A stretch of DNA of 64,000 bases, taken from NCBI GenBank assembly GCA_021151825.1, contig JAGKWQ010000015.1:61262-125261 (forward strand). Direction: 5' to 3'. Both the position numbers and the translations under genes were made by a program. This DNA comes from Cellvibrionaceae bacterium. GTDB lineage: Bacteria > Pseudomonadota > Gammaproteobacteria > Pseudomonadales > Cellvibrionaceae. Under the pieces are notes generated by a model. The model searched no databases, was not told the origin of the DNA, and was given only the letters and a program-made list of their open reading frames with translations. Below, piece by piece: positions 43,001-50,683 of the stretch (within the stretch, counting starts at the first letter, position 1; each line of letters begins with the position of its first letter).

Positions 43001-45395
43001 ACGTTACAAAGAAGGATATCAAAAAGGTATTCATGATCAGGATGCGGCATTAATTCTTACTGCTTTGGTGCCCGCCCTGGATGCGGCCGATTTATTAAAG
43101 TTTGATCCTCTTGCACGTGGGCTTGCGCTTGTTTTCTGGTCCAATCTAAACGAATTTTCACTCGCTTCCAAAACATTGGATAACGCACTCTCGTTCGAAA
43201 CCTGGAAAGACCGCGCTGTTTCTGCTAAACATATGCAGCGTTTGTTTGCGAGCAGCGATGCGATAACCTTTTTGGTGGCAGAGGTTGCCGAAACCCTGGC
43301 CGAATTTATTGAGCTCCATCCAATTCCGGCAACGGCACTGGATGTGAAACGCGCCGCTGAATATTTAGTGGAAGAATTAGCGCGTGAACGCACAGAATTT
43401 ATTACCAGCAAATATGCACTGGAATTAGTGGAGGCATTAAAGCAATCGCTGGATGAAGCCAGCTGGCGCCACTATCTGGATGTTGCCGATAAAATGCAAG
43501 GCTGGCCCGCAGAGCGCTGGAGCCTCGCCGCTGCCTGGCTGCAAGCGCTGGTGAAAGATAAAGGCCTGGCACATTTAAGCCACTATATTCCCGAAGCCGT
43601 TGCATTATTAAAAACGGATCAGCATGTTGATCGTCGTTTTACTGAAGTTGAACTGCAAGTAACGGTGACTGGTTTAATGGGTGAGCACCCATTAATTCAA
43701 AATCGCAGCTTGTCATTTTCAATCGATACGTTTGTACAACGATTAGCGCAGCATCGTTACGAAGTGGTGCCGCAATATCAACGCTATCTGCAATTGCGCC
43801 AGCAAATTGTTGAACAAGAGCGTTATACATTACGCCTCAACGAGTTCAAAGCAAAACCACTCAGTTCATTTGTACGTAACCGTTTAATTAATGAATCGTA
43901 CTTGCCAATCATCGGCGATAACCTTGCCAAACAAATAGGGGCATTGGGTGTAAACAAGCGTACCGATTTAATGGGGATGCTGATGATGATCTCACCTCCC
44001 GGTTACGGTAAAACGACGTTGATGGAATACGTGGCAAATCGATTGGGCTTGATTTTTATGAAAATCAATTGCCCGTCATTAGGCCATGACGTGTTATCGC
44101 TTGATCCTGAACAAGCACCTAATGCTACCGCGCGCCAGGAATTGGTAAAGGTCAACCTTGCGTTGGAGATGGGTAATAACGTTATGCTTTATCTCGATGA
44201 TATCCAGCACACTAATCCGGAATTTTTGCAGAAATTTATTTCTCTGTGCGATGGCACTCGTCGTATTGAAGGTGTATGGCAAGGAAAAACCAAAACCTAT
44301 GATATGCGTGGTAAAAAATTCTGCGTGTGTATGGCAGGTAACCCTTACACTGAATCCGGTGAAGCGTTCAAAGTGCCGGATATGCTCGCTAACCGCGCGG
44401 ATATTTATAATCTCGGTGATATTCTTGGTGGCATGGAAGAACAATTTGCGCTGAGCTATATCGAAAACGCATTAACTTCCAATGCAGTGTTGTCGCCCCT
44501 GGCGTTACGCGATATGCAAGATGTGTATAAGTTTATCGCCATGGCGAAAGGTGAGCAGGTTGCTACAACGGATTTAAGTCACGCTTATTCGGGCGCAGAG
44601 GTAAATGAAATTGTTGGTGTGCTGAAAAAGTTATTTGAAATCCAGAAAGTGATTTTGAAAATAAATCAGCAATACATTGCCTCCGCCGCGCAAGACGATA
44701 AATTCCGCCTTGAGCCTTCGTTCAAATTGCAAGGTAGTTATCGCAATATGAATAAAATGACCGAAAAAGTATCGGCGGTCATGAATGATGCCGAGCTGAT
44801 GCAAATGATTGCAGACCATTATCTTGGCGAAGCGCAAATGCTTACTACAGGTGCCGAAAGTAATTTGCTCAAGCTGGCAGAACTGCGCGGCAATATGACG
44901 GATGAGCAAAAAGTGCGCTGGGATCAAATCAAAAAAGATTTCCTGCGCAATAAAGCCATGGGTGGCGACTCTGCGGATACTGGCCAAAAATTAGTAGTGC
45001 AATTGGCCGATGTTGCTGAAGGTGTACAAAAAATTGCAACTCTGGCGGAGCATAAACCTCAACCTGCTGCACCGGTTGCATCGCAAGATGCCGCTGTCGC
45101 AGAGCTGGTAAGTCAATCATTGCAGCGGTTGGAACAATTGGCGAAACCGGCAGCGCCAACGGTAGAAGTAATTAATCAACCTTTACCAGGTTTGGATAAA
45201 GTGTTGAGTGTGCTTGCACAAACCTTGGAAGGGGCAATTTTACCGTTAGTTCGTAATATGGACAAAAAGTTGGACATCGATTTGCGCAATCACGAAAAAA
45301 TTGAACAGGTATCGCAACAGATTAGAACGTTACAGCAGGAACTTGCTGTCAATAAAAAACCAAAATCACCACCGCCCTCTCCCGAGGTGAAATAA
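40083..45395 (+). CDS. Giant AAA+ ATPase of the PspA/flotillin locus
   Basis: 1770 residues. Residues 1-470 form beta-rich repeats resembling a propeller-like sensor; 480-900 are largely coiled coil (EFEKVESIRQQSARAMQDAEREQ); 900-1250 are mixed; an AAA+ module lies at about 1270-1540 with Walker A PPGYGKTT (K1310) and Walker B LYLDDIQ (D1372-D1373), where the usual DE is DD. A Pro/Ala linker and a short coiled coil end the protein. It resembles the very large proteins annotated as 'DNA repair ATPase', but the neighbourhood of PspA, flotillin and YqiJ suggests a membrane role, perhaps as a disassembly or remodelling ATPase. Function is inferred, not shown. Confidence 0.85.
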   Translation: MAQQNDAAQAAGNIVDKAVAEGGAYEIIRKRLLDQGQQLTQKVRELNDARLAEFGSSAMVATARVRVRTENNCIPRDIVQVGDYLLFGYNVFIGLKKETKVEDVFSLFTKKDTDSGVELEQVSFANTFLAEQSFVNDFDELYRYYKDTRIVELTTNNGKLLAGFQIGERLDDIRVFRWSISPDGKTVKYIDNRGERDIQLPPAFDFEWVAATRENAVHGRHPHLNILDKVFVETVGGDLTIKIENNTEDGLGIYRETVEDKTQSLDDASVFYAAVGSLILLKIRPYREEQFRYLIFNSLTQSVLRIDKIGQSCVQLPENHGIIFPGGYYLNTGEYKTFEEDNSAFRFKRMIRSPNGEDVLYVFYEPAVGLVSLLAYNIIEKKLQNPIYGSGYALADNGEIVIFSAEAEPTRVHPMQIWETPYVSAEFASKVPARQNFYGRIGNNELVRGISDFYSIGRIIGNQSVSVRLYEELSLAAKKVFDSYYWLSESETNAIAAVLKEISATAELVIDEFEKVESIRQQSARAMQDAEREQETILQSLRPENWNTAEDYVDALSRVRKQRGHLATIKDYRYIDQTRIAQLDQQLLDANTTLSEQTVVYLSDEKSLTPYLTRLDELNQQVEQAETNSTITPIIDVIEKTASGLDLLSELMGTLKVDDATVRTRIVDAISEVYAKLNQSRANAKHKQKNFGSAEAVAQFGAQFKLFSQSIAHALGLATTPEKCDEQLSKSLVRLEELEGQFSEFDQFLTDIMAKREEIYESFQEHKQRLLDERQRKAQSITDAATRILASIEKRSLGISSQEDLNTYFASDALVLKINDLVEQLKALDNAVKADDLDARFKAIKGQALRALRDKSDIFEEGGNVIKLGKHKFSVNTQELDLTIIPREGELNFHLAGTDYYAVVNNAELLGLKDYWAVSLESETANVYRAEYLAALILNAAENNAEGLSHNQLHEALIDSEKLGRLVREFSAPRYKEGYQKGIHDQDAALILTALVPALDAADLLKFDPLARGLALVFWSNLNEFSLASKTLDNALSFETWKDRAVSAKHMQRLFASSDAITFLVAEVAETLAEFIELHPIPATALDVKRAAEYLVEELARERTEFITSKYALELVEALKQSLDEASWRHYLDVADKMQGWPAERWSLAAAWLQALVKDKGLAHLSHYIPEAVALLKTDQHVDRRFTEVELQVTVTGLMGEHPLIQNRSLSFSIDTFVQRLAQHRYEVVPQYQRYLQLRQQIVEQERYTLRLNEFKAKPLSSFVRNRLINESYLPIIGDNLAKQIGALGVNKRTDLMGMLMMISPPGYGKTTLMEYVANRLGLIFMKINCPSLGHDVLSLDPEQAPNATARQELVKVNLALEMGNNVMLYLDDIQHTNPEFLQKFISLCDGTRRIEGVWQGKTKTYDMRGKKFCVCMAGNPYTESGEAFKVPDMLANRADIYNLGDILGGMEEQFALSYIENALTSNAVLSPLALRDMQDVYKFIAMAKGEQVATTDLSHAYSGAEVNEIVGVLKKLFEIQKVILKINQQYIASAAQDDKFRLEPSFKLQGSYRNMNKMTEKVSAVMNDAELMQMIADHYLGEAQMLTTGAESNLLKLAELRGNMTDEQKVRWDQIKKDFLRNKAMGGDSADTGQKLVVQLADVAEGVQKIATLAEHKPQPAAPVASQDAAVAELVSQSLQRLEQLAKPAAPTVEVINQPLPGLDKVLSVLAQTLEGAILPLVRNMDKKLDIDLRNHEKIEQVSQQIRTLQQELAVNKKPKSPPPSPEVK

Positions 45396-45398
45396 TCT

Positions 45399-45950
45399 AT
45401 GCGGCGTTTGTCTGCAAAATTTCGCTGGTTATTTTTCTTTGCGGGAATAATGGTCGTAGCACATGTATTTAACTGGGTGTTCCAGGGATGGTTGTATCAG
45501 TTTGGATTAATTCCCCGGCAATTGGATTCGTTACCGGGAATTTATATTGCTCCATTTTTGCATGGTGACCTCGGTCATTTGCTCAATAATCTGGTTGGTC
45601 TGTTTATTTTCAGCAGCTTGTTATTTGTACATTCACTAGGCCGCTATTTGTGGAGTAGCTTTTTTATTATCACCTTAACCGGTGTACTGGTCTGGTGTTT
45701 CGGGCGTAGTGCTTTACACATTGGTGCCAGCGGCTGGATATTTGGTTTATGGAGCCTGACTATCGCCATTGCATGGTTCGACCGTCGCTTCCTGAATATT
45801 TTGATTGCAGTGGTCGTGGCATTCTTTTATGGCGGTATGTTGTGGGGAGTATTGCCAACAGATCCTCGTGTATCTTTTGAGTCGCATTTGTTTGGTGCGA
45901 TTGCAGGTGTTGCTTGTGCTTTTTTTCAAGCAAAAACGTTAAAGAGATAG
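45399..45950 (+). CDS. Rhomboid-family intramembrane serine protease
   Basis: 183 residues with about six hydrophobic segments. The catalytic dyad is S111 in HIGASGWIFG and H163 in FESHLFGAIAG, and the HGDLGHLLNN loop of the rhomboid family is present. It begins 3 nt after the stop of the giant AAA+ gene, with GAGGTG overlapping that gene's end, so the two are coupled. By family, it cuts membrane-spanning substrates; the nearby membrane proteins are candidates. Confidence 0.92.
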   Translation: MRRLSAKFRWLFFFAGIMVVAHVFNWVFQGWLYQFGLIPRQLDSLPGIYIAPFLHGDLGHLLNNLVGLFIFSSLLFVHSLGRYLWSSFFIITLTGVLVWCFGRSALHIGASGWIFGLWSLTIAIAWFDRRFLNILIAVVVAFFYGGMLWGVLPTDPRVSFESHLFGAIAGVACAFFQAKTLKR

Positions 45951-46003
45951 TAGATTTTTTCGGGTTTTCTTCAGTTCTTGCTGGAGCTTATAGGGAGAAA
46001 ATT

Positions 46004-46459
46004 ATGAAGCTCACAATTAAAGATATTTCTATTATTGTTGTCGTGGGGGCAATTTTCTCGGTTGCTGCTGTGTGGTTGTTGGGATTTACGTCTGCCATTG
46101 CCTTTCCTGGCTGGATGGGAGCACTCATGACAGAAAGTATTACGCCGGAAAGATCGTTAAGGGTTTTCTATTTTTATGTTTGGGATATTTTTGTCGTGCA
46201 TTTTTTAGCGGCGGGAATTCCTTTTATTTTTATATTTTCCGGCTTGCTGTGGTGGTTGGGAAAAGCAAGTTACAGCATTTTTGGGATATTCCTTTTTGTT
46301 TACCTTATCTTTCAATATGTCATTATCCCTTTATGGTATGGCGGATTGGGGCCTTTCTCTCTTTCATTTTACATAGTGCTACAACCGGTAATGTTGCTGC
46401 TCTGTACTTATCTTGTGGTTACCTTTTTTCAAAAAAACATCTTGAAACCTGTTCAGTGA
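46004..46459 (+). CDS. Small integral membrane protein, unknown function
   Basis: 151 residues with four strongly hydrophobic segments (about 9-30, 58-88, 90-115, 120-145). The ATG at 46004 with GGGAGA upstream is preferred over an upstream in-frame ATG lying inside the rhomboid gene. No family recognised. Base composition is more AT-rich than its neighbours. It lies between the rhomboid and the PLD-like gene in the same direction and may belong to that transcript. Confidence 0.7.
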   Translation: MKLTIKDISIIVVVGAIFSVAAVWLLGFTSAIAFPGWMGALMTESITPERSLRVFYFYVWDIFVVHFLAAGIPFIFIFSGLLWWLGKASYSIFGIFLFVYLIFQYVIIPLWYGGLGPFSLSFYIVLQPVMLLLCTYLVVTFFQKNILKPVQ

Positions 46460-46474
46460 AATAAAGAAATTTTC

Positions 46475-47161
46475 ATGCGACAACAAGAATTGGAAAGCTG
46501 GCTGTTAGCCAGTTTGAGCGATTTTAAATTAAGCCAGTCAGAAGCCCTGGAGCTACGCGATATTCTTCCGCGTCTGATCAATGATGATATTGCTTATACT
46601 CGCAACAAAGCCTTCGAGCTTGCACGTGAGCTTGTACATGTCGGTGGTGATAATGCGGTGGCGACATTGCTGTGGCTGGAAAAACTCAGTAAGGTGATTG
46701 ATAACTTTCGCCAGTCAGAAACATCCACTATCGTCGAAGCCCATTTCAGTCCGGGTGAAGACTGTCGTCGTCAGTTGCTGGATTTGTTAGTGAGTGCCCG
46801 GCAATCAATAGACATTAGTGTCTTCACTATTTCTGATGATCGCCTTGCCGATGCCATTTTAACGGCACATCAACGCAAAGTTCATGTACGCTTGATTACT
46901 GACAACGATAAGGCCCACGATCAGGGCAGCGATATTTATTACCTGATTGATCAAGGTTTGCCGGTGCGTATGGATTCCACCGAAAACCATATGCATCACA
47001 AATTCGCCGTGATCGATAAAAAAATCCTCGTTAACGGCAGCTTCAACTGGACTCGTTCAGCAACAGATTATAACCAGGAAAATATCCTGGTTACTGCCGA
47101 GCCAAAATTAGTCAGCGCCTATTTGGGGGAATTTGAACGGTTGTGGCAGGAATTTAAATAG
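46475..47161 (+). CDS. Phospholipase D-like (single HKD) protein
   Basis: 228 residues. Residues 1-80 are helical; 90-228 are a PLD-like domain with a single HxK(x)4D motif (H174, K176, D181) in HHKFAVID, followed by VNGSFNWTRS. Single-HKD proteins act as homodimers and include nucleases and lipid hydrolases; RQSIDISVFTISDDRLADAI supports the latter fold only generally. No signal peptide, so the protein is cytoplasmic. In the same direction and cluster as the rhomboid gene. Confidence 0.88.
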   Translation: MRQQELESWLLASLSDFKLSQSEALELRDILPRLINDDIAYTRNKAFELARELVHVGGDNAVATLLWLEKLSKVIDNFRQSETSTIVEAHFSPGEDCRRQLLDLLVSARQSIDISVFTISDDRLADAILTAHQRKVHVRLITDNDKAHDQGSDIYYLIDQGLPVRMDSTENHMHHKFAVIDKKILVNGSFNWTRSATDYNQENILVTAEPKLVSAYLGEFERLWQEFK

Positions 47162-47205
47162 CCAACATTTTATCAGCATTATTAATAATCAATAAGGAGT
47201 CAACC

Positions 47206-47745
47206 ATGCATTGCAGCACTTGTAAAAACACCCAATTGGAACCACAAGAATTAGAGCCGGGATTGATCGTGGCGAGCTGCCCTTCCTGTAGTGGTGCTTT
47301 GGTATCGTTAATGAATTATCGTTTTTGGGCGGATCGTTATGCTACTGCCGGTGGTGTTGTGGAATCAGCGAATGATGCGCAAGCCAATGAATCCGAATCA
47401 GTTCATTCATGTCCCAAATGCAGTCGCTTGATGATGAAATATCAAATTGGTCCGCAGACACAACACAAGCTGGATTTATGCAGTGCGTGTGATGAAGCAT
47501 GGTTGGATAAAGGCGAATGGCAATTGCTCAAACGCCTGGATTTACAAGGTAAATTGCCGAAAGTTTTTACTGACGCATGGCAACGGAATGTTCGCAAACA
47601 GCGCCAGGAAATTGCATTAAATGAACGCTATGAAAAATTATTAGGCGAAGAATCATTTTCTCGCGTAAAAGAATTCAGGGATTGGTTGTTACAACAACCG
47701 AACAAGGACGCTATCAAGCAATACTTGATTTCACATCAGGAATAA
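47206..47745 (+). CDS. Four-CxxC zinc-ribbon protein (TFIIB-type)
   Basis: 179 residues with four CxxC pairs: CSTC, CPSC (N-terminal), CPKC and CSAC, forming two zinc ribbons of the zf-TFIIB type. The second half is helical and charged (RNVRKQRQEIALNERYEKLL). Proteins with paired zf-TFIIB ribbons are often small cytosolic adaptors; none is characterised well enough to name a role here. An AAGGAG site precedes the start. It lies 44 nt after the PLD-like gene. Confidence 0.85.
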   Translation: MHCSTCKNTQLEPQELEPGLIVASCPSCSGALVSLMNYRFWADRYATAGGVVESANDAQANESESVHSCPKCSRLMMKYQIGPQTQHKLDLCSACDEAWLDKGEWQLLKRLDLQGKLPKVFTDAWQRNVRKQRQEIALNERYEKLLGEESFSRVKEFRDWLLQQPNKDAIKQYLISHQE

Positions 47746-47767
47746 TTAACGTTAATCAGGAGTTTTT

Positions 47768-48004
47768 ATGGCAGAATCACGCGATTATCTGGAAATGTCA
47801 TTTCGTTCCATTCAATGTTTTAGCAATGATGGAACGCTGGATGCAACGGAGCTGGGTAAAATTCTGGCGATAGCAGAAAAAGATGGGGTAATTGATAACA
47901 ACGAAATACGTGTTTTACAGAATATTATCTCGCGTATAAAACCACATGAGGTGGATTCTGCGATGCGCGCTAAAATGATTGAGGTGAGTGAGAGAATCTC
48001 CTGA
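47768..48004 (+). CDS. Small acidic EF-hand/TerB-like protein
   Basis: 78 residues with two Asp/Gly-rich loops followed by helices (NDGTLDATELGKI and KDGVIDNNEIRVL), like a pair of EF-hand or TerB-type metal-binding loops. It follows the zinc-ribbon gene after 22 nt and has AGGAG upstream. It could bind calcium or another divalent ion. I do not recognise a specific family. Confidence 0.75.
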   Translation: MAESRDYLEMSFRSIQCFSNDGTLDATELGKILAIAEKDGVIDNNEIRVLQNIISRIKPHEVDSAMRAKMIEVSERIS

Positions 48005-48011
48005 TTGTGCT

Positions 48012-48046
48012 ATTACTACAGTGCCGTTTTTCAACGCTGTAGTAAT
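48012..48046 (+). terminator. Possible terminator hairpin after the small EF-hand-like gene
   Basis: ATTACTACAG (48012-48021) pairs perfectly with CTGTAGTAAT (48037-48046). No T-run follows, so rho-independent action is uncertain. It lies at the 3' end of the rhomboid-PLD-zinc-ribbon run. Confidence 0.45.
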
Positions 48047-48113
48047 CAATATGTTGTAATGAGAGTGTCAAGTATCCGGGGGATCTTCCAATAACATCAG
48101 CAATGAGGTTCCT

Positions 48114-49049
48114 ATGTTAAAAAATTTCTGGGCTGGAAATTTCGAATCTAAAACGTTCTGGTTAGAAAAATACGGATTTAAACAATATTGGTATTTTTGT
48201 GTTTTATTTTTTTGCCTGGCCACATCGGCATTCGCGGAACCGGTTGCAAAACAATTCGTGTTGGCGAATACAGAGATTGTTCCTATCCAATCCAAAATCA
48301 CTGGTCGCAACCATGAATTGGTGATTGTGTTTCCTTTCAGCTATCAATCACAACCGGAGAAAAAATATCCGGTGCTTTATTATCTGGATGCCTATTGGGA
48401 TACGCCGTTACTGGTTTCTACGTATGGAAACCTGATTTACGATAATGAAGTCCCTGAGTTTATTATGGTGGGGCTATCCTATCCGGCGACAGCGGATTAC
48501 GGCAAAGAACGGCGCCTGGATTACACTTTCACCGCAATGGACGAAGGTTCGGGAAAAGCCGGGCAATTTCTTTCATTCATCCAAAAAGAAGTTGCACCGT
48601 TAGTGGAATCAAAATTTCGTGGTACTACTACCAACAGGGTTATTGCCGGAAATTCATTGGCAGGTTTGTTTACCCTGACGGCTGCTTATAACGCACCCGA
48701 TTTCTTTTCCGGGTTTGTTGCGCTGAGCCCTGCTGTTGAATGGGATCAGCAGGCAATTTTCAAACTTGATGAGGCTTATGCAAAGAAAAATAAAACATTA
48801 AATGGACGGGTGTTTATCTCCTACGGTACGCGCGAATATCCGGCCTTTCGCGATCCGATTATCAGCTTTCAAAAAATACTGGCGGAGCGTCGTTATCAGG
48901 GATTAGCCTTGCAAAATTACAGTATGCAAGACCTTGATCATGTGACCGTGAAAGGTGATGGTTTTGTACGTGGTTTGATTTGGGTATGGAAGCCGAAAAA
49001 GCCAGCAGGGCCAAGCGGTTTGGAAAAATCATACACCAATAAAAAATAA
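48114..49049 (+). CDS. Secreted esterase of the Fes/IroE-like alpha/beta-hydrolase type
   Basis: 311 residues. A long N-terminal part ends with a hydrophobic segment (about 26-42) and AFA, then an esterase domain (about 45-290) of the putative-esterase/enterochelin-esterase-like family: KYPVLYYLDAYWD, MVGLSYPA, and nucleophile S181 in AGNSLAGL. The acid and histidine are likely in the later SYGTREY and DLDHVTVKGDGF regions. Substrate unknown. It is separated from the preceding run by a hairpin and converges with the next gene. Confidence 0.85.
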   Translation: MLKNFWAGNFESKTFWLEKYGFKQYWYFCVLFFCLATSAFAEPVAKQFVLANTEIVPIQSKITGRNHELVIVFPFSYQSQPEKKYPVLYYLDAYWDTPLLVSTYGNLIYDNEVPEFIMVGLSYPATADYGKERRLDYTFTAMDEGSGKAGQFLSFIQKEVAPLVESKFRGTTTNRVIAGNSLAGLFTLTAAYNAPDFFSGFVALSPAVEWDQQAIFKLDEAYAKKNKTLNGRVFISYGTREYPAFRDPIISFQKILAERRYQGLALQNYSMQDLDHVTVKGDGFVRGLIWVWKPKKPAGPSGLEKSYTNKK

Positions 49050-49063
49050 CGGTGAAAAAAATG

Positions 49064-49091
49064 AAAGAGTTAAGTATCTGCTTAACTCTTT
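49064..49091 (-). terminator. Terminator at the convergent end of the esterase and 49082 genes
   Basis: AAAGAGTTAAG (49064-49074) pairs with CTTAACTCTTT (49081-49091) around TATCTG. On the minus strand, a CATTTTTTT run follows. The stop codon of the minus-strand gene (49082-49084) lies inside the right arm. Confidence 0.8.
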
Positions 49092-49402
49092 GAATTTGAT
49101 GCTTTTGTGTTATCAGAAAGCGTTCGAGGTTCCTGATCACCGTTAAGATGAATTTGCAATTCCAGTGCAGCAACCCCTACATTAATTGATGAGGTTAATG
49201 ATAAGGGTTGATCCGCGAGCGGCCGGCCTTTTAATTCTTCCAATGCAATTTCCAGGATTCTATACATTTGTGCCGTCGATGCCCTGACCGCTTTTTCATT
49301 CAGGGAATCAACACTACTGGTAACCGAAGTAGTAACTGCACCTATAGCATCATTGGTGATAACCAACGCTTGCGAGCCAAGGTCTTTCATTTTATCCAGC
49401 AT
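49082..49402 (-). CDS. Hypothetical small helical protein
   Basis: 106 residues, mostly polar and helical, with an alternating Ser/Thr/Val stretch (GAVTTSVTSSVDSLNEKAVRA) that could form an amphipathic helix. No membrane span or known motif. GGAG lies about 8 nt before the start. It follows a DUF6524-like membrane protein gene on the same strand after 22 nt, so the two are probably co-transcribed. Confidence 0.65.
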   Translation of the reverse strand: MLDKMKDLGSQALVITNDAIGAVTTSVTSSVDSLNEKAVRASTAQMYRILEIALEELKGRPLADQPLSLTSSINVGVAALELQIHLNGDQEPRTLSDNTKASNSKS

Positions 49403-49424
49403 TATAAATCTCCGTTTACACTAA

Positions 49425-49838
49425 TTACTTTTCTTCAATTTCATCTACATCCACTTGTCCACTCATGCGGCGAGTGAAGTGCGACCAACACATTCCTACG
49501 GCGAGCAGTGCGGCCAACAAAACTTCAATGACCCAGGCCATCGCAGAAATATTGGAAACGCTTAAAAAACCCCAGTACACAAATAACCAAACGAGACTGG
49601 CAAATAATGCGGCCAATACAATAATGCCAATTACACCGAGTGAATTCAGCGTGGCTTTAATATAAACGCCCCAACCAATTAATAGAATTAACCCGGCAAT
49701 TACAACGTAGGGCGTGATATGGTCAAACGTATTATGGACCCAGTGAAAATAAGAATAACCACTGGGGTTGTAACTGAGCAACACTAACAAGAGTGCAAAC
49801 AAAAAACGCAATGCGATACCTGATGCGGTAAGGTTCAT
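49425..49838 (-). CDS. DUF6524-like inner membrane protein
   Basis: 137 residues with four hydrophobic segments (about 8-24, 42-60, 68-90, 100-118) and a short acidic tail (VDVDEIEEK). The start MNLTASGIALRFLFALLLVL with YNPSGYSY matches a small gammaproteobacterial membrane family (DUF6524 by memory). Function unknown. It lies in a cluster of membrane and stress genes. Confidence 0.75.
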   Translation of the reverse strand: MNLTASGIALRFLFALLLVLLSYNPSGYSYFHWVHNTFDHITPYVVIAGLILLIGWGVYIKATLNSLGVIGIIVLAALFASLVWLFVYWGFLSVSNISAMAWVIEVLLAALLAVGMCWSHFTRRMSGQVDVDEIEEK

Positions 49839-49878
49839 CGTAAATTCCTTTGTTAATGTTGAATATGGACTATAAAAA

Positions 49879-50325
49879 TTATTGACCGAAATAGCGGCGG
49901 TATTTAATAAAACCTATTTTTGCATCCGGGTCGTAACCCATAGCGCTATAAAAATCACGCGCATCGCGATTTTCGCTGCTGGTTTGCAGCATGATCTTGC
50001 TGCAATTTTGCTGCAAACAAAGATCTTCAATGTAATCCATCATGCTTTTACCAATACCTTCACGGTGGTATTCCGCACCCACAACGACGTTTTCTATGAT
50101 CGCAAACGGTTGGTTCTCGAACATAACATCCTGGCATAAACAAACCAGTGCGGTGGCAATCACCTCTCCATCGTCATCACATACCAACAAGTATGTGTGA
50201 TCACTTGCCGCTACAGTGGCAATGCGTTCTGGTAAAATGGATGGTTTCGAAAATGTATTTAGCTCGCTATACAAGTTACGTAGTGCTTCTGCATCAGACG
50301 CCTGTGCGCGGCGAATAGTTCGCAT
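49879..50325 (-). CDS. GNAT-family N-acetyltransferase
   Basis: 148 residues, a single GNAT domain. The acetyl-CoA loop is in VGAEYHREGIGKSMMDYIEDL (Q/RxxGxG/A type) and the C-terminus has DARDFYSAMGYDPDAKIGFIKYRR. The substrate cannot be told. It lies 3 nt before the DUF2288 gene stop on the same strand, so they form a pair. Confidence 0.9.
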   Translation of the reverse strand: MRTIRRAQASDAEALRNLYSELNTFSKPSILPERIATVAASDHTYLLVCDDDGEVIATALVCLCQDVMFENQPFAIIENVVVGAEYHREGIGKSMMDYIEDLCLQQNCSKIMLQTSSENRDARDFYSAMGYDPDAKIGFIKYRRYFGQ

Positions 50326-50327
50326 AA

Positions 50328-50630
50328 TTAATGTACCTTTTCAATAATCGGTTGTACCAATACCCATGGCTTGATGACTACTGCCCATACCAACATATTG
50401 GCCTCATACCATTGCAATGCTTGCGAGTCCTTTACTGCATCCACTAATCCTGCATCCATCCATTGCTTTAGTTGCGTTGCATTATCCGCTGCAATTTGTG
50501 CGGCGACATGGGTGAGATCGAGGCTTGCATCTACCGCAATTGCGTTGCCGCTGGCAAAAAAGCGCTGGAGTTCACGCCAGTAAATTTGCGCAGTTTCCTG
50601 GTTGAGTTGTTGTTCGAGTTCGTTGTTCAA
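50328..50630 (-). CDS. DUF2288-family protein
   Basis: 100 residues, cytosolic and helical, with the family motifs IYWRELQRFFASGNAI and ALQWYEANMLVWAVVIKPWVLVQPI. No function is known for the family. It precedes the GNAT gene on the minus strand with a 2-nt gap. Confidence 0.85.
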   Translation of the reverse strand: MNNELEQQLNQETAQIYWRELQRFFASGNAIAVDASLDLTHVAAQIAADNATQLKQWMDAGLVDAVKDSQALQWYEANMLVWAVVIKPWVLVQPIIEKVH

Positions 50631-50659
50631 TTGGATTCTCTCATTTTAATCCCACCCCG

Positions 50660-50682
50660 ACCTCCCTTTTTCAAAGGGAGGT
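50660..50682 (-). repeat. Hairpin repeat ACCTCCCTTT-TTC-AAAGGGAGGT
   Basis: A perfect 10-bp stem with a 3-nt loop lies directly after the HMG-CoA lyase stop codon. The words CCTCCCTTT and AAAGGGAGG followed by TCGGGGTGGG recur in many bacterial genomes as short dispersed repeats. It may double as a terminator but has no T-run. Confidence 0.6.
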
Positions 50683-50683
50683 G

